Shown: piece after piece, positions 39,770-54,020 of the stretch
Numbering within the stretch: position 1 is the stretch's first letter
Layout of the letters: each line of letters opens with the position of its first letter
Assembly: GCA_019925105.1 (NCBI GenBank)
Contig: JAHGAU010000018.1
Coordinates: forward strand, 992,001 to 1,056,000
Length of the DNA: 64,000 nt
Direction of reading: 5' to 3'
From: Niebla homalea
Taxonomy: Eukaryota; Ascomycota; Lecanoromycetes; Lecanorales; Ramalinaceae
Program-made: the position numbers and the translations under genes
Notes under the pieces: generated by a model
The model's input: the letters and a program-made list of their open reading frames with translations, nothing else
Told to the model about the DNA's origin: nothing
Databases searched by the model: none

Positions 39770-42700
39770 ATACTTCTTATATTTTAACTCCTTAAGAAAA
39801 TCCGTAATACTATAACTATATCCTTATAAAAGCTATCCTTAAATTCGTTACTTTTCCGTTCCTTTATATATTTATATTACTTTAATCTTATATAATACCT
39901 TTAAATATCCTTATTAATACTTATATATTTAATATATACCCTTTTTATATTATTATCGTTATTAACTTTTTTAAGGACTTTTAATAAGTATTTATTATTA
40001 TATCCTTATAATTATAAAAGATACTTTCCGGTTTATATAATTAACGTAACCGGTTTCCGTTCCTCTTTTTCTTCTTTAACCGGTAATAAGCCTTTTTTAT
40101 AAGGTTTTTAATAATTCATTTATTTTTATAACGAGGTTAAACTATAGTAATAATCCGGTAAATATTATAAACTTAACGGTTACCCGGATATTTTATTTTA
40201 TAAATAATATTTAACGATAATTATAAATATTAACTTTTATAATAAGTCTTAACTTAACCTTCATAAATAAAAAATAAAAAATAAGGATATATATAGCGTT
40301 TTATTTTTTTTATCCGTATTTATATCCGGCGTTTATTTGACCCTTAATATATATAATAAATTAGAAATAAATTAAATTATTTTTACTTATTTAAAGTTAA
40401 ATTATTAATACGTTATTACTTTTCTTTATAATATTATAACGGCGGAGATATTTATTAATAATCTTTTTATTATTAAAAGTTAAATAATAATAACCTTAAA
40501 ATATAAAATCCTTATATTTTTATTAATACTTAATTTATTTTATTATAATTTATAAAATAATTATTATAATTTTTATTCTTTAAATCCTTTTAATCTCGGT
40601 TTTTCTTACGTTTAATGGGAGTTTATATTTATTTAGGTTAACCTCCGGAATATTGGTAAAATTAACTTTTTTTTTTCTCCGCTTATTTTTATTTTATTTT
40701 AATAAGAAAAAAAATAAGTATTTTTAATTTATTCTTTTTAACTTTAAGCTTATTAAAATTCTAGCGGATCCGCCCGTTTCTTATTATTATAATTAAGTAT
40801 ATATATTTTTTTAACCTTATTTAAATAATTATTTAATTTAATAAAACCTTAATTAATAATACAAAAACTTTAAACTTTAATACTGGGATAAAGGTTACTT
40901 TATAAGTACCGTTAACTATTCTTAAATACCGATTCTGGACTTTCTATAATATCTAAATAAGCTTTTTCCTATATCCCGGAGTACTTTTAAGTATATATTA
41001 AATAACCGTAGCGTATATTATAATTAATTTTATTATAATTTAATAAATAATCCGGGCTTTCTATAATATAATTCTTTATATCGATACGGCAAAATAAATA
41101 AGGTTTTTTTCTTATAAAGTTATTTTCTTTTAAACCTTTTTTATATGGTTTTTTTAATTGAACTTTTTATTTACTTAAAGGTTAAGGACTTTAATATTAA
41201 CCTCCGGTTTTACCGTAACTTTATTTAAATTTATTATAGTTATTATATTATATAGTTTTAGGCTTTTAATTATATAAATAAGTTTATATTTATACGGCAT
41301 AAATTAAGCCTTATAAGTTCTCGTTTATTAAAAATAGACTTTATAAGTTTATTTTAATTTTAAATAATTTATATATATAAAGGTATTATAAATTAAAAAG
41401 TGAATATTATTAATAAAGTTTTTAACTTAAACCTTTTATTTTAACTTAATAAGCTTTTCGATTAATAAACCGTTAAAGAATAAGAATAATATAGAAGAAA
41501 TAAACGATCTTTAAGGAATCCTTATTATAGTAGGCTTTATTAAGCTTATCTTTTATCCTAGGTTAATCAATATAACTTAATTATTTAAAAAACTTTTCAT
41601 TTATTTAATTAAGAAGGATAATATCCCTTTTTTCTTTAAGTTATATAATAACCTTTAATAATTTATTTTATTGAAAATACTTATAATATCGAAAAAAAGA
41701 AGACTTATAATATATTTCTTCCCGTAACTTTATATTATATATATACCGTTACTTAATCCTTTAAAAGCTATTTTTATTAATTAACCTTTTTTTTTATTTT
41801 TATTTATTAATTAAGAAGAAGTCCGTAATTCTCTATATAATTATTAAGGATCCTCGTTATTATTATCTTTAAGGCCTTCTTTAACGTATATAAGAGCATA
41901 ATAAATTTATAAGACTTTACTTTAAAGTAATCCGGCTTAGTAAGCTTCTTAAGGATAATTATTTTTATTTCCTTAAACTTACGCGGGTAATAATTAACGT
42001 TAAAATATATTTAAAAAAAATAAATAAAAACCTTTCTAAAAGGTAAGGTTATTATTACTAGGAATCTATTGGGAATCTTATTTGGTCCCGGGGCTTTATT
42101 TTTCTTTGGTTTATTAATCGCTTTAATTATTATATCTTATATTATTATTTCATTTATTAATATAGGGTTAAAGTATAAAACGTTATTAATATCGTTTAAG
42201 TTAATTTCTGGTAAAGGGGGAAAAATTGCTTCTTTAAGGACCTTAATCTTACCGTTAAAGGTATTAGTTAATATATTATTAAATCTTTTAAGGGGCGGGA
42301 ATTTAAGGATAAACTTTGGTTTTTTACTTTATTCTCTATTATATTTTATTAATTTTTAGATATTACGAAATAAGACCATTAAGTTATATACTATAAATTA
42401 AAAGTATATTTATTTAACCTTTTTAATAATTTTTTCTTTTTCCTTTTAAATAACCTTTAATTAATTAAGTATTTCTTAGTTCCTATATTTAAAAGCCTAT
42501 TTAATTAGCCTTTTCGCCTTTATAATTATAATCGTATATCCTTTATTTTAATAAGTTTTAACTTTTTATAAAGGTTTTATTATTAAGATAGTTTTATTAA
42601 TTACTTCGTTTAATACCTTTATTATTTATTCTATAAAAGGTTAATCCAATCATTATTATTTAATTAAGGGAGGTCCGTGAATTATATTATTATTTCCCCC

Positions 42701-43500
42701 GCTTTTATATAAACCTCTATTTCCTTAATTATTTTCTACGTTTTCCTTACCGGTAATAATATAATTATATTAACGGTTTAGTTTAAAATTATTTATATCG
42801 GTATATAATTTAAATTATATTTTAAGTCTTCTTATGGTTTATATATTGCGATTATATTAATAATCCCTTTTATATTAAAGGCTAAATTAATTATCGTTTT
42901 AAATTTACGATTTTTTACGTAATAATCCCTTATAATATTAATAATAAGAAATTAGCTTAAACGGTAATTATTAATAGGTTATCCGATTTAATATAATTTA
43001 TCGTATACTTCCTTATTTTATATATAATAATATAAGTTAAAGTCTTTAAGTAATATATATTTACTTAAAATAATTAAGATTTCTTTAAGTAATAATATCG
43101 TAAAAGGTTTTTCCTTATTAACCGGCGGCGGGTTATATACGTTATAAATATTAAAATCGTTTTTTAAGTCCCCTTTTTTTTATAATATAAAGTATATAAA
43201 GGTTTCTATTATAATAAGTAATATCCTAGTTATTTATATTAAGCTATTTATTTATAAAAAAGTATATTTTAATCGTTTTATTTTTTTTAAAAATTAAATA
43301 AAATTTTTCCCCCGGGTTAATAAATAAATATATATATAGGTTATACGGTAATTCCTATATTATTATAACGTTAACGTTTTCAATTTTTTTAAATTTAAAT
43401 ATTAATATTATAGCTTTAATTCTTTTATTATGGACGTTATATTATATTACTTTTAGAAACGTTAATATATTATATATTAACCTTTATAAAAGCTCCTTTT
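39770..43500 (-). pseudogene. ORF2 of LINE H, degraded
   Basis: Endonuclease-RT region in the same order as copy E. The RT box region lies near 41395-41420 on the minus strand. No open frame of useful length remains on the coding strand; the longest frame over it runs antisense (42069-42359). Confidence 0.7.
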
Positions 43501-43549
43501 TTTATATCCGTTTAAATTATAGATTTCTTATTAAAGTTAAGCGTTTTTT

Positions 43550-45358
43550 AATTAAGTATTTTCCCGGTTATTATTAAAAATATAAAACGGCCGGCCCTTA
43601 AGGTCAGGATTATATAAAGCTTTTTTTTTTTACCGTTATTTACCTTTTATTATTTAATTAATTAAGCTTACGTTTTAAGGTTATTTTTAATTAACCTATT
43701 AAATTAATTTTATACGTATTATACCGTTGGATTTTTACGGTTATTTAAGTCTCCTTATATTTAATTTCTTTAGCTTTTATTATATATTTAGAATCTTATA
43801 CTGGGTATTCCTTTTTATTATATATAATATATTTAAGTATACCCTTTATAAGTTTTTTAATTATTAATTTTATATACTTATAAGTATTATAACTTTTAAC
43901 GTAAATTATATATTTCATAATATTAAAGTATTTCGTAATAATATATTTATAACCTTAATACTTAAAATATTAATAAATATTAACCGTTTTATTTTATAAT
44001 TAAGTTATCTTAAAAGATTTTTTTTTAATAATCCTTTTATTTAGGATATCGTTATATATCTTTATTAACGTTACGCTTAATATAACGGTAAAGTATTTTT
44101 TTACGTATCTTAAAAAATTAAATCTTTTTATTATTAACGGAAATTTATAGTTAATGATTTTAAGCCTTAAATAAAGAATTATATTTTTTTTTTCTATATT
44201 TTTTAATGTAGCCTTTTTTTTAGCTTCCTTAAAACGTAATAAACATATTTTATTTACTATAATAATAAACGATTACCTTAAAATTTTAACCGATTTATAT
44301 TTTTTTCTTATTAACTTAAGCCTTAAACCTCTTTAAGTTTTCTTTTATTTTTAAAAACGTTATATTAAGGAAAATATTTTTATTTTATAATTTATATACC
44401 GTAATAATTTATTCTATTAATAATTTTATTATTATTTTAAAAGCCTTTATTAATTATAACCGGTTTATTTTTACCGCCGTATTCCTTTTTTTATTATTAA
44501 ATAGGCGGACCGTTATTATTTTCATTTTTTTAATACGGTTGCTTTTTTTTCCGTTATTTTTTTATTTTTTACCGCGGGTACCCCCTTTATTATCCTTATC
44601 GCTTAGCTTTTTTTTATTTAAGGGGTTACCGCTTTTATATTTTTGCTTTATATATTTAACCCCAGGCTATTATCTTTACCTTTTATTAGCGCCTTTACTT
44701 TTACCTTTTAAGAGCCCCGTAAACGCTCCGTTTCCCTTAATTTTATTTTTATTTTTATATAAAAGTCTTTTACGTTTTTTAATTTAATTTATAGTATTAA
44801 TTAAGTCTTTAACGTAATATGCTTTTGTTTTACCGTAAAGAGTTTTTTTAAGGTCTTTATTAGCTTCCTTACCGCCCTTTTACCTTCCTTTACCGGACGA
44901 CGTATTATCTCCGCCTTTTATTTTTGGTCCCTTAAGGTCTTATTTTCCTTATTAGCTTTATTTCCCTTTTATATACCCTTAATAGTACTTTTATTATAGT
45001 TTTTTTACCCCTTTTTCCCGCTTATACCCTTTATTATTAATATCGTATCGGCCTTCTTACCCCCTTATTTACTTATTATCTCCGTATTATTATTATATAT
45101 TTTACGCGTTTTATTATGCGTATTCTATTAATTTTAATTCTTTTATTTATTTTAAGCGTTATTCGGCTTATTATTATTATATTATTTATATATATCGTTG
45201 CCGTTTCTATTAATATAGGTTATTTGTTTATTTACCATTTTATTTTCAACTATTATACTATTTCCTTTTATCGTATTTAATATACTTCTTTTATTATCGT
45301 TAAAGCTATATATATACGTATCGTTTTGGACCTCTAAGGTCCCTTTATTCATCGCCAT
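43550..45358 (-). pseudogene. ORF1 of LINE H, degraded
   Basis: Starts ATGGCGATGAATAAAGGGAC on the minus strand, near-identical to the start in copies D and F. Stops from TAA/TAG codons follow. The end is by analogy with copy E. Confidence 0.7.
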
Positions 45359-48300
45359 CCTATCCTTCTTTCTATTATAAATTTAATAGCTACCCAGATG
45401 CTTTATTTTATAGATAATATTTAACGGTAATTATAAGTATTAACTTTTATAATAAGTTTTAATTTAATCTTTATAAATAAAAAATAAGAAATAAGGACGT
45501 ATACGGCGTTTTGTTTCCTTTATTTACACTTATATTTAACGTTTATCCGACCCTTAATATATATAATAAATAGGAAGTAAGTTAAACCGTTTTTATTTAT
45601 CCGGAGTTAAATTATTAATATATTATTACCCTTCCTTATAATATTATAGCGGCGGAGATACTTATTAATAATCTTTTTATCGTTAAAAATTAAGTAACGA
45701 TAATTTTAAAATATAGAGTCCCTATATTTCCGTTAACGCTTAATTTACTTTATCGTAACCTATAAAGTAATCGTTATAATTTTTACTTTTTAAATCCTTT
45801 TAATTTCGGGTTTTCTTACGTTTAACGGGAATTTATACCCGTTTAAGTTAACCTCCGGAATATTAATAAGGTTAATTTTTTTTTCCGCTTATTTTTATTT
45901 TATTTTAATAAAAAAAAAAGATAAGTATTTTTAGTTTATTCCCTTTAACTTTAAGCTTATTAAGATTTTAGCGGATCCACCCGTTTCCTATTATTATAAT
46001 TAAATATATATATCTTTTTAACTTTATTTAAACGATTATTTAATTTAATAAGACTTCGATTAATAATATAAAGACTTTAAACTTTAATACCGGGATAAAA
46101 GTTACTTTATAAGTACCGTTAATTACTTTTAGATATTACTTCTGGACTTTCTATAATATTTAAATAAGCTTTTTTTATATCCCGGAGTACCCTTAAGTAT
46201 ATATTAAATAACCGTAACGTATATTATAATTAACTTTATTATAGTTTAATAAATAGTCCGGGCCTTTTATAACGTAATTTCCTATATTAATATAGTAAGA
46301 TAAATAAGGCCTTTTTCTTATAAAGTTATATTCTTTTAAATTTTTCTTATATAATCCTTTTAATTAAGCTTTTTATTTATTTAAAGGTTAAGGATTTTAA
46401 TACTAGTATCCGGTTTTACCGTAATTTTACTTAAGTCCATTATAACTATTATATCGTATAACCTTAGGTTTTTAATTATATAAATAAGTTTATATTTATA
46501 TAATATAAATTAAACTTTATAGGTTTTTACTTATTAAAGATAAACTTTATAGGTTTATTTTAGTTTTAAATAGTTTATATATATAAAGGTATTATAAGTT
46601 AAAAGGTAAATAATATTAATAAAGTTTTTAACTTAAACCTTTTATTTTAATTTAACGAACTTTTTAATTAATAAATTATTAAAAAATAAAAATAATATAA
46701 AAGAAATAAATAATCCTTAAGGAATCCCCGTTATAACGGGCTTTATTAAAAATATTTTTTATTTTAAGTTAATCGATATAGCTTAATTATTTAAGAAACT
46801 TTTTATTTATTTAATTAAGAAAAGTAATATCTTTTTCTTCTTTAAGTTATATAATAACGTTTAATAATTTACTTTATTAAAAGTATTTATAATATTAAAA
46901 GAAAAAAGATTTATAATATATTTCTTCCCGTAACCTTATACCGTATATATATTATTAATTAATCCTTTAAAAATTATTTTTATTAATTGATTTCTTTTTA
47001 TTTTTATTTATTAATCGGGAAAAAGTCTATAATTCTTTATATAATTATTAAGGATCTTTATTATTATTATCTTTAAGGCTTTCTTTAACGTATATAAGAG
47101 TATAATAGGTTTATAAGACTTTATTTTAAAGTAATTTAACTTAATAAACTTTTTAAGGATAATTATCTTTATTTCCTTAAATTTACGTAAATAATAACCG
47201 ACGTTATAATATACTTAAAAAAATAAATAAAAACCTTTTTAAAAGGTAAGGTTATTATTATTAGGAATCTATTAAGAATCCTATTTAATCCCGGGGATTT
47301 ATCCTTCTTTAATTTATTAATCGCTTTAATTATTATATCTTATATTATTACCTTATTTATTAATATGGGATTAAAATATAAAGCCTTATCGATATCGTTT
47401 AAGTTAACTTTTAATAGAAGGGGGAAAAATACTCCTTTAAGGACCTTCATTTTACCATTAAAGGTATTAATTAATATATTATCGGATTTCTTAAAAGCGG
47501 GAATTTAAAATAAGCTTTGGTTTCTTATTTTATTCTTTATTATACTTTGTTAACTTCTAAATACCACGAGGTAAAACCGCTAAGTTATATACTATAAACT
47601 GAAAGTATATTTATTTAACCTTTTTAATAATCTTTTCCTTTTCCTTTTAAATAATCCTTAATTAATTAAATATTTTTAGTTTTTATACTTAAAAGCTTAT
47701 TTAATTAACCTTTTTACCTTTATAATTATAATTATATATTTTTCATTTTAATAAATTTTAACTCTTTAAAAGGTTTTATTATTAAAATAATTTTATTAAT
47801 TACTTTATTTAATATTTTTATTACTTATTTTATAAAAAGGTCGATCCGATCTTTATTATTTAGTTAAGGGAGGTTTATGAATTATATTATTATTTCCCCG
47901 TTTTTATATAAACCTCTGCTTTTTTAATTGTTTTTTACGTTTTTTTTATTAATAATAATATGATTATATTAATAATCTAATCTAAAATTATTTATATTAA
48001 TATATAATCTGAGTTATATTTTAAGTCCTTTTATGGCTTATATATTACGATTGCCCCAGTAACCCTTTCCGTATTAAAGGTTAAATTAATCGTTATTTTA
48101 AACTTATAACTTTCTTACGTAATAATCCCTTATAATATTAATAATAAAAGGTTAACTTAAACGGTAATTACTACTAGGTTATCCGATTTAACGTAATTTA
48201 TTATATATTCTTTTTTATTTTATATATAATAATATAAATTAAAGTCTTTAAATAATATATACTTATTTAAAATAATTAAGATTTCTTTAAGTAACGGTAT

Positions 48301-50615
48301 TATAGAAAATTTTTCTTTATTAATCGGCGGCGGGTTATATATATTATAAATATTAAAGTCGCCCTTTAAGTTCCCTTTTTTATAATATAAAATATATAAA
48401 AATTTCTATTATAATAAGTAATATTTTAGTTATTTACGTTAAGTTATTTATTTATAAAGAAATATATTTTAATCGTTTTATTTTCCTTAAAGGTTAAGTA
48501 AAAACTTTCCTTTAAATTAATAAATAAATATATATATAAACTATATAATAATTCTTATATTATTATAATATTAATATTTTTAACTTCTTTAAATTTAAAT
48601 ATCGGTATTATAATTTTAATTCTTTTATTATAAACGTTATATTATATTACTTTTAAAAACGTTAATATATTATATATTAACCTTTATAAAGGCTCCTTTT
48701 TTTATACCCGTTTAAATTATAGACTTCTTATTAAAGTTAAACGTTTTTAAATTTAATATCTTCCCGGTTATTATTAAAGACGTAAAACGGCCGGCCCTTA
48801 AGGTTAAGATTATATTTTTACTGCTATTTACCCTTTATTATCTAATTAATTAAGCTTACGTTTTAAGGCTGCTTTTAATTAGTTTATTAAATTAATTTTA
48901 TATATATTATACCGTTGGATTTTTATAATTATCCGGGTTTCCTTACGTTTAATCTCCTTGGTTCTTATTATATACTTAAAATCCTATATTGGGTATCCCT
49001 TTTTATTATATATAACGTATTTAAACGTATTTTTTATAAGTTTTTTAATTATTAACTTTATATACTTATAAGTATTATAATTTTTAACGTAAACTATATA
49101 TTTTATAATATTAAAATACCTTATAATAATATATTTATAATTTTAATACTTAAAATATTAATAAATATTAATTACTTTATTTTATAATTAAGTTATTTTA
49201 AGAAATCCTTTTTAATAATTTTTTTATTTAAAATATTATTATATATCTTTATTAACGTTACGCTTCATATAACGGTAAAATATTTCTTTATGCGTTTTAA
49301 AAAGTTAAGTCTTTTTATTATTAACGGAAGTTTATAATTAACGATTTTAAGCTTTAAATAAAAAACCATATTCTTTTTTTCTATATTTTTTAATATAATT
49401 TTTTTCTTAACTTCTTTAAAATATAATAAATATATCTTATCCACTATAATGGTAAATAATTGCCTTAAAATTTTAATTAATTTATATTTTTTTTTATTAA
49501 TTTAAGTTTTAAATTTTTTTAAGCTTTTTTTTATTTTTAAAAACGTTATATTAAAAAGGATATTTTTACTTTATAATTTACGTACCGTAATAATTTATTC
49601 TATTAATAATTCCGTTATTATTTTAAAAACCTTTATTAATTATAATGGGTTTATTTTTACCGTTATATTCTTTTTTTTATTATTAAATAAGCAGACCGTT
49701 ATTATTTTTATCTTTTTTAATACGGCCGCTTTCTCCTCCATTATCCTTTTATTCTTTATTACGGGTATTCCCTTTATTACTTTTATCGCTTAACTTTCTT
49801 TTATTTAAAGGGCCGTTATTTTTATATCCTCACTTTATATATTTAACCTTAAACTGCCGTTTTTACTTTTTATTAATGCCCTTATTCCCGCCCCTTAAGA
49901 GCCCCGTAAACGCTCCGCTTCCCTTAATTTTACCTTTATTTTTATATAGAAGTTTTTTACGTTTTTTAATTTAATCTATAATATTAATTAGGTTTTTAAC
50001 GTAATATTTTTTTACTTTATTATAAAGAATCCTTTTAAAATTTTTATTACTTTTTTTACCGCCTTTTTACCCTTTTTTATTAGGCGACGTATTATCTCCG
50101 TTTTTTATTTTTGGTCCCTTAAGGTCCCGTTTTCTTTACCAGCTTTATTTCCTTTTTATATATCCTTAATAATATTTTTACCGCGGTCTTTTTACCTTTT
50201 TCCCTTATTTATACCCTTTATTATTAATATTATACCGGCCTTTTTACCCCCTTATTTACCCATTACCTCCATATTATTATTACGCGTTTTACGCGTTTTA
50301 ATATGCGTATTTTATTAATCTTAATTCCTTTATTTACTTTAAGCGTTATTTAATTTATTATTATTATATTATCCGTACGCGTTATTGCCGTTTTTATTAA
50401 TATAGGTTATTTACCCGTTTATTACTTTATTTTTAACTATTATATTACTTTTACTTATTATACTTAATATACTCCCCTTACTATCGTTAAAGCTATATAT
50501 ATACGTATCGTTTTAGACCTCTAGGGTCCCTTTGTTTGTCGCCATCCTTTCTATCTAAAGATTATTGAAAATATTAATTATACTATAATTATTAATAATA
50601 TTGAATATTTAATTT

Positions 50616-51430
50616 ACTTTTAATTAAAATTCTAATATGTTATTTTAAATAATAATTATATGTTTAATTTAAAGTTTACGGAGAATAGGTTATTTAAATA
50701 CCGGTTTTTAAGAGAACTTTTATATAATTCTTTAATAAGCTTCTTATTATTTTATTATAAAAGTTTTATTGCCGGTAACTTTCTTTTTAAAAAATTTAAT
50801 TAATTTATAATTATATAATATAAAGAAATTATTAAGTTATTAAAGTAAGAAATTTAAATATATAATAAAAAAAAATTGAAAAATTTAATATATTAATTTA
50901 AATAAGCTTATCTTATATAATCTATTTATTTTTCTTATATTTAATTATTTATAAAAAAAAAACTATTATATTTTTAAGAAATATATAAAAAAATTTAATT
51001 TCTATAATAATTAATTAAAAATAATAAAATAAAAAGAAAATAATCGTTTTATTATATTAAATACATATTTACTTTATTATTTTAATCTTAATATAGTAAT
51101 ATTATTTATAGATATTATTAAAAAATAAATAATAAAATGCTTAATAATTATTAAACTTTATTTATTTAAAAATTTTCCGGATAATAAAATTAAAATCTTA
51201 ATAATAATAAATTATTAACTTATTAATAATAAATAATCCTATATAAAGATTATAGCTTATTAAATTAATATAATTAAAAATATTATAATATCTTAATTAA
51301 CTTTTATTACGTTAAAAAACTTATAATAATAATCGTTTTATATTTATTATAAAGAAAATAATTATAAAATATACTTTAAAAAATTATAATATAATAATTA
51401 TAATTACTAATTAATAATTATAATTAATTA
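50616..51430. other. A+T-rich spacer between LINE G and LINE L
   Basis: About 815 bp with no gene, no match to nearby elements and few G or C. Simple taattaattaatt runs lie just before LINE L (51405-51435) and may include L's decayed tail. Confidence 0.5.
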
Positions 51431-53420
51431 ATTAAATAATTTATATTACGGATTTAATTAAGTTAACTCCGGCATTCTTTAATAATTCGTTATTTAGCCT
51501 TATTACTAATTATAAAAACTTAATATTTATAACGGTATAAATAAAAACCGGTATTTATTTAATTTTTATTCTTATTTTAAGGATTAAGAATATTGATAGT
51601 TATTTAAAAAGTAATAATATATTTATACGTTTTTTTAAGATAACTTATAATATTACGATAAAATTTACGTAAGGGTTATTTTTAAACTTATTATTTTTTC
51701 TATTATTTTATAAGTTTTTTTTTATATTAAACTTTCCGATTATATTTTTAAATACTTTTATTAATATATATATTATTATTATTTTATTTATATTACTCCG
51801 TTAATTAACGTATTATTATTTCTTATATTATTCAGGTATTTACGGCTTTAAATCCTTATTAAATATAATTTTTCCGTTACTATTTTTTATTTCCGGGTTA
51901 ATAATAAAGTTTTTATTTAAATTCTTAACCATTTCGTTTACTTTATTAATTAAATTAAATTATAATAATAAACTTTTAATTATTATAAGTTTAATAATAA
52001 TTATTTTAATATCCCTTTTAATGTAAAATATTTAACGTAAATTATTAATCTTAATTTTTTAATTAATCCTTATTTAAGCCTTATAAATAATAAATAAAAA
52101 GTAAATATATAAATAATATTTTACTTTTTTTTTTATTTATATTTAAAATTAATGTTTATTTAATTCTTAATATATATAATAAAAATGAAATAAATTATAT
52201 TATTTTTATCCGTCCGGAGTTAAATTATTAATATATTATTATTTTCTTTATAATTTTATAGTAATAAAAATATTTATTTATAATTTTTTTATTATTTAAC
52301 GTTAAATATTATTACCTTTAAGGCATTAATTCTATATATTTATATTAACGCTTAATTTACTGCGTTATAACTTAAAAAATAATCGTTATAATTTTTACTT
52401 TTACTGTTTTTTTTAATCTCCGTTTTTTTCGTTTTAAATAAAAATTTATATATTTTTATATTAACTTTTTAAATATATATAAAATTAATTTTTTTCTTTA
52501 TTTATTTTACTTTTATATTAATAAAAAGAAAAAGTATTTTTTTTAATTTTTTTAATTTAGGACTTCTTATAGTTCCGGTAAATCCGTTTATATTTAAATA
52601 ATTTTATTAAATATATATTTTTCTGAAATTTTACTTAAGTAATTAATTAATTAAAGAATAACTTTATTAAAAATAGAAAAACCTTAAATTTTAATAATAA
52701 AATAAAAGTTATTTTATAAGTAATATTAATTATTTTTAAGTATTAGTTTTAAATCTTTTATAATTATTAAATTAATTTCGTTTTATAACTTAAAATGTTT
52801 TTAAATATATATTAAATAATTATTATATACGTTAAAATTAACTTTATTTTTATTTAAATTACGGTATTAACCTTTTATAATATAATTTTTTATGTCGATA
52901 CGGTTAAGTATATAAGGTTTTTCTTTTATATTATTATCTTTTTTAATCTTTTTTTATATATTTTTTTATTTAGTTTTTTTATAAATTTAAAGGTTATATA
53001 AATTAACATTAACTTTTAATTTTATTATAATATTATTTAAATTTATTATATTTTATATTATATAGCTTTAAGCTTTTTATTATATAAATAAACTTATATT
53101 TATGGAATATAAATTAAATTTTATACGTTTTTATTTATTAAAAATAAATTTTATAAATTTATTTTAACTTTAAATAATTTATGTAAATAAATATATTATA
53201 AGTTAAAAAAAATTATTATTAATAAATTTTTATTTTATATTTTTTATTTTAATTCAATTAATTCCTTAAAAAAAACGGATAAAATAAATAATATTTATAA
53301 TATTTTAATTATAATAAATTTTATCGGGTTTATTTTTTATTTTAAATTTATTTATAAACGGCTTTAAGTTAAAAAAGTTATTTAATATTATTTAATTACT
53401 TAAAAAGCTTTTTATTTAAT

Positions 53421-53842
53421 TACTCCGGGAATCGGGACGGGATGGGACGGGATTTGGATTCACTTATCCCATCCCGCGTGGGACGGGATAGGGGTTAAAT
53501 CCCGTCCCATCCCATCCTTAACCCGGCGGGATAGGATAGGGATATACCAAGATCCCAATTCTTGGCACGCTAACCGGATTAAGTGAATAATTCACTTTTA
53601 AAATTGAATTTTTGGATTTTTTTAAAGGGGTTTTTAATATATATAAAGACTTATATACTATAAATAGTAATTCTGGAGTCTTGGCGAGATCTTGGTATAT
53701 CCCTATCCCATCCCGTCTTATCCCGTACTAGTACGGGATGGGATAAACCTTATTCTATCCCGTCCCATCCCTATTCCGTCCCTATCCCGTCCCTATCCCG
53801 TCCCTATCCCATGGGATATATCCCGTCCCGCTTGCCGGAGTA
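53421..53842. mobile_element. un-mutated MITE-like inverted-repeat element with CGGGA-rich arms
   Basis: 422 bp, with ends TACTCCGG...CCGGAGTA and imperfect terminal inverted repeats (ctccgggaatcgggacggga / ctccggcaagcgggacggga). Perfect 8-bp duplication tatttaat (53413-53420 and 53843-53850), the size typical of hAT transposons. Further inside is another inverted pair, gggatataccaagatc and gatcttggtatatccc. No coding capacity, so it needs an external transposase. It keeps CA and TG steps, unlike everything around it, so it escaped RIP through recent arrival or short length. The superfamily is inferred from duplication length only. Confidence 0.8.
53757..53815 (+). repeat. 12-bp tandem repeats in the right arm of the MITE-like element
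   Basis: The unit gtccctatcccg is present about three times in a row (about 53777-53812), flanked by variants cgtcccatcccta and ttccgtccc. The left arm holds related gggacgggat units in inverted order, so the arms can pair. Confidence 0.8.
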
Positions 53843-54020
53843 TATTTAATTTATAAAAAAAAATATTCTTTTTTTTTATAAATTATATAATAATTTTTAG
53901 ATTAAAAAGGAAATAGCGATAAATAACGGAACCTTAAAGGTTTAAAACGATATATATATATATAACTTAATTAATAATAAAATAAATATTTTAAGTATAA
54001 TAAACAGGAACGGAATAAAA

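Larger units (their letters stand above)
39564..45372 (-). mobile_element. LINE copy H, full length, nested in LINE G
   Basis: Minus-strand, 5809 bp, ATG at 45358 on the minus strand, 14-nt leader, TTGA-type tail. The 12-bp duplication tattataaattt (39552-39563 and 45373-45384) lies in the ORF2 3' part of G. ORF1 is about 45358 to 43550, ORF2 about 43500 to 39770. Plus-strand frames at 42069-42359 and 44539-44787 are antisense of ORF2 and ORF1. Because it sits in G it is younger than G, yet it is equally RIP-mutated. Confidence 0.92.
38955..50602 (-). mobile_element. LINE copy G, full length, split by LINE H
   Basis: Minus-strand LINE with 3' end at 38955 and original ATG position at 50545. 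The two pieces, 38955-39563 and 45385-50602, join across LINE H into about 5.8 kb, and the reading resumes in register after tattataaattt. The 13-bp outer duplication is gaatatttaattt (38942-38954 and 50603-50615). The leader between the ATG and the duplication is about 57 nt, the longest here. RIP strong. G and H are in the same orientation and belong to the same young subfamily. Confidence 0.92.
51431..53900 (-). mobile_element. LINE copy L, older subfamily, partial, holding an inverted-repeat element
   Basis: Minus-strand LINE 3' end from about 51431 (atttatattacggatttaattaagtt), through 3' UTR and ORF2, 51431-53420, then 53851-53900 after the inverted-repeat insertion. Past 53900 the plus-strand LINE K begins; the remainder of L, if it exists, would lie beyond K, outside the window. 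Changes shared with copies B and C (for instance around 52750-52800, where younger copies read ctataatatttaaataag) mark an older subfamily. Strongly RIP-mutated and indel-rich. Confidence 0.8.

Noticed and set aside
42069..42359. 96-codon plus-strand frame with Gly-rich start
   Set aside because: Antisense of LINE H ORF2; copies D, F and I have stops in it.
53757..53815. CRISPR array or subtelomeric repeat
   Set aside because: Units of 12 bp are back to back with no spacers, and they belong to an arm of an inverted-repeat element with its own duplication. Not telomeric TTAGGG.
53421..53842. A horizontally acquired bacterial GC-rich island
   Set aside because: The short inverted-repeat structure with an 8-bp duplication and no reading frame explains the G+C contrast without transfer.
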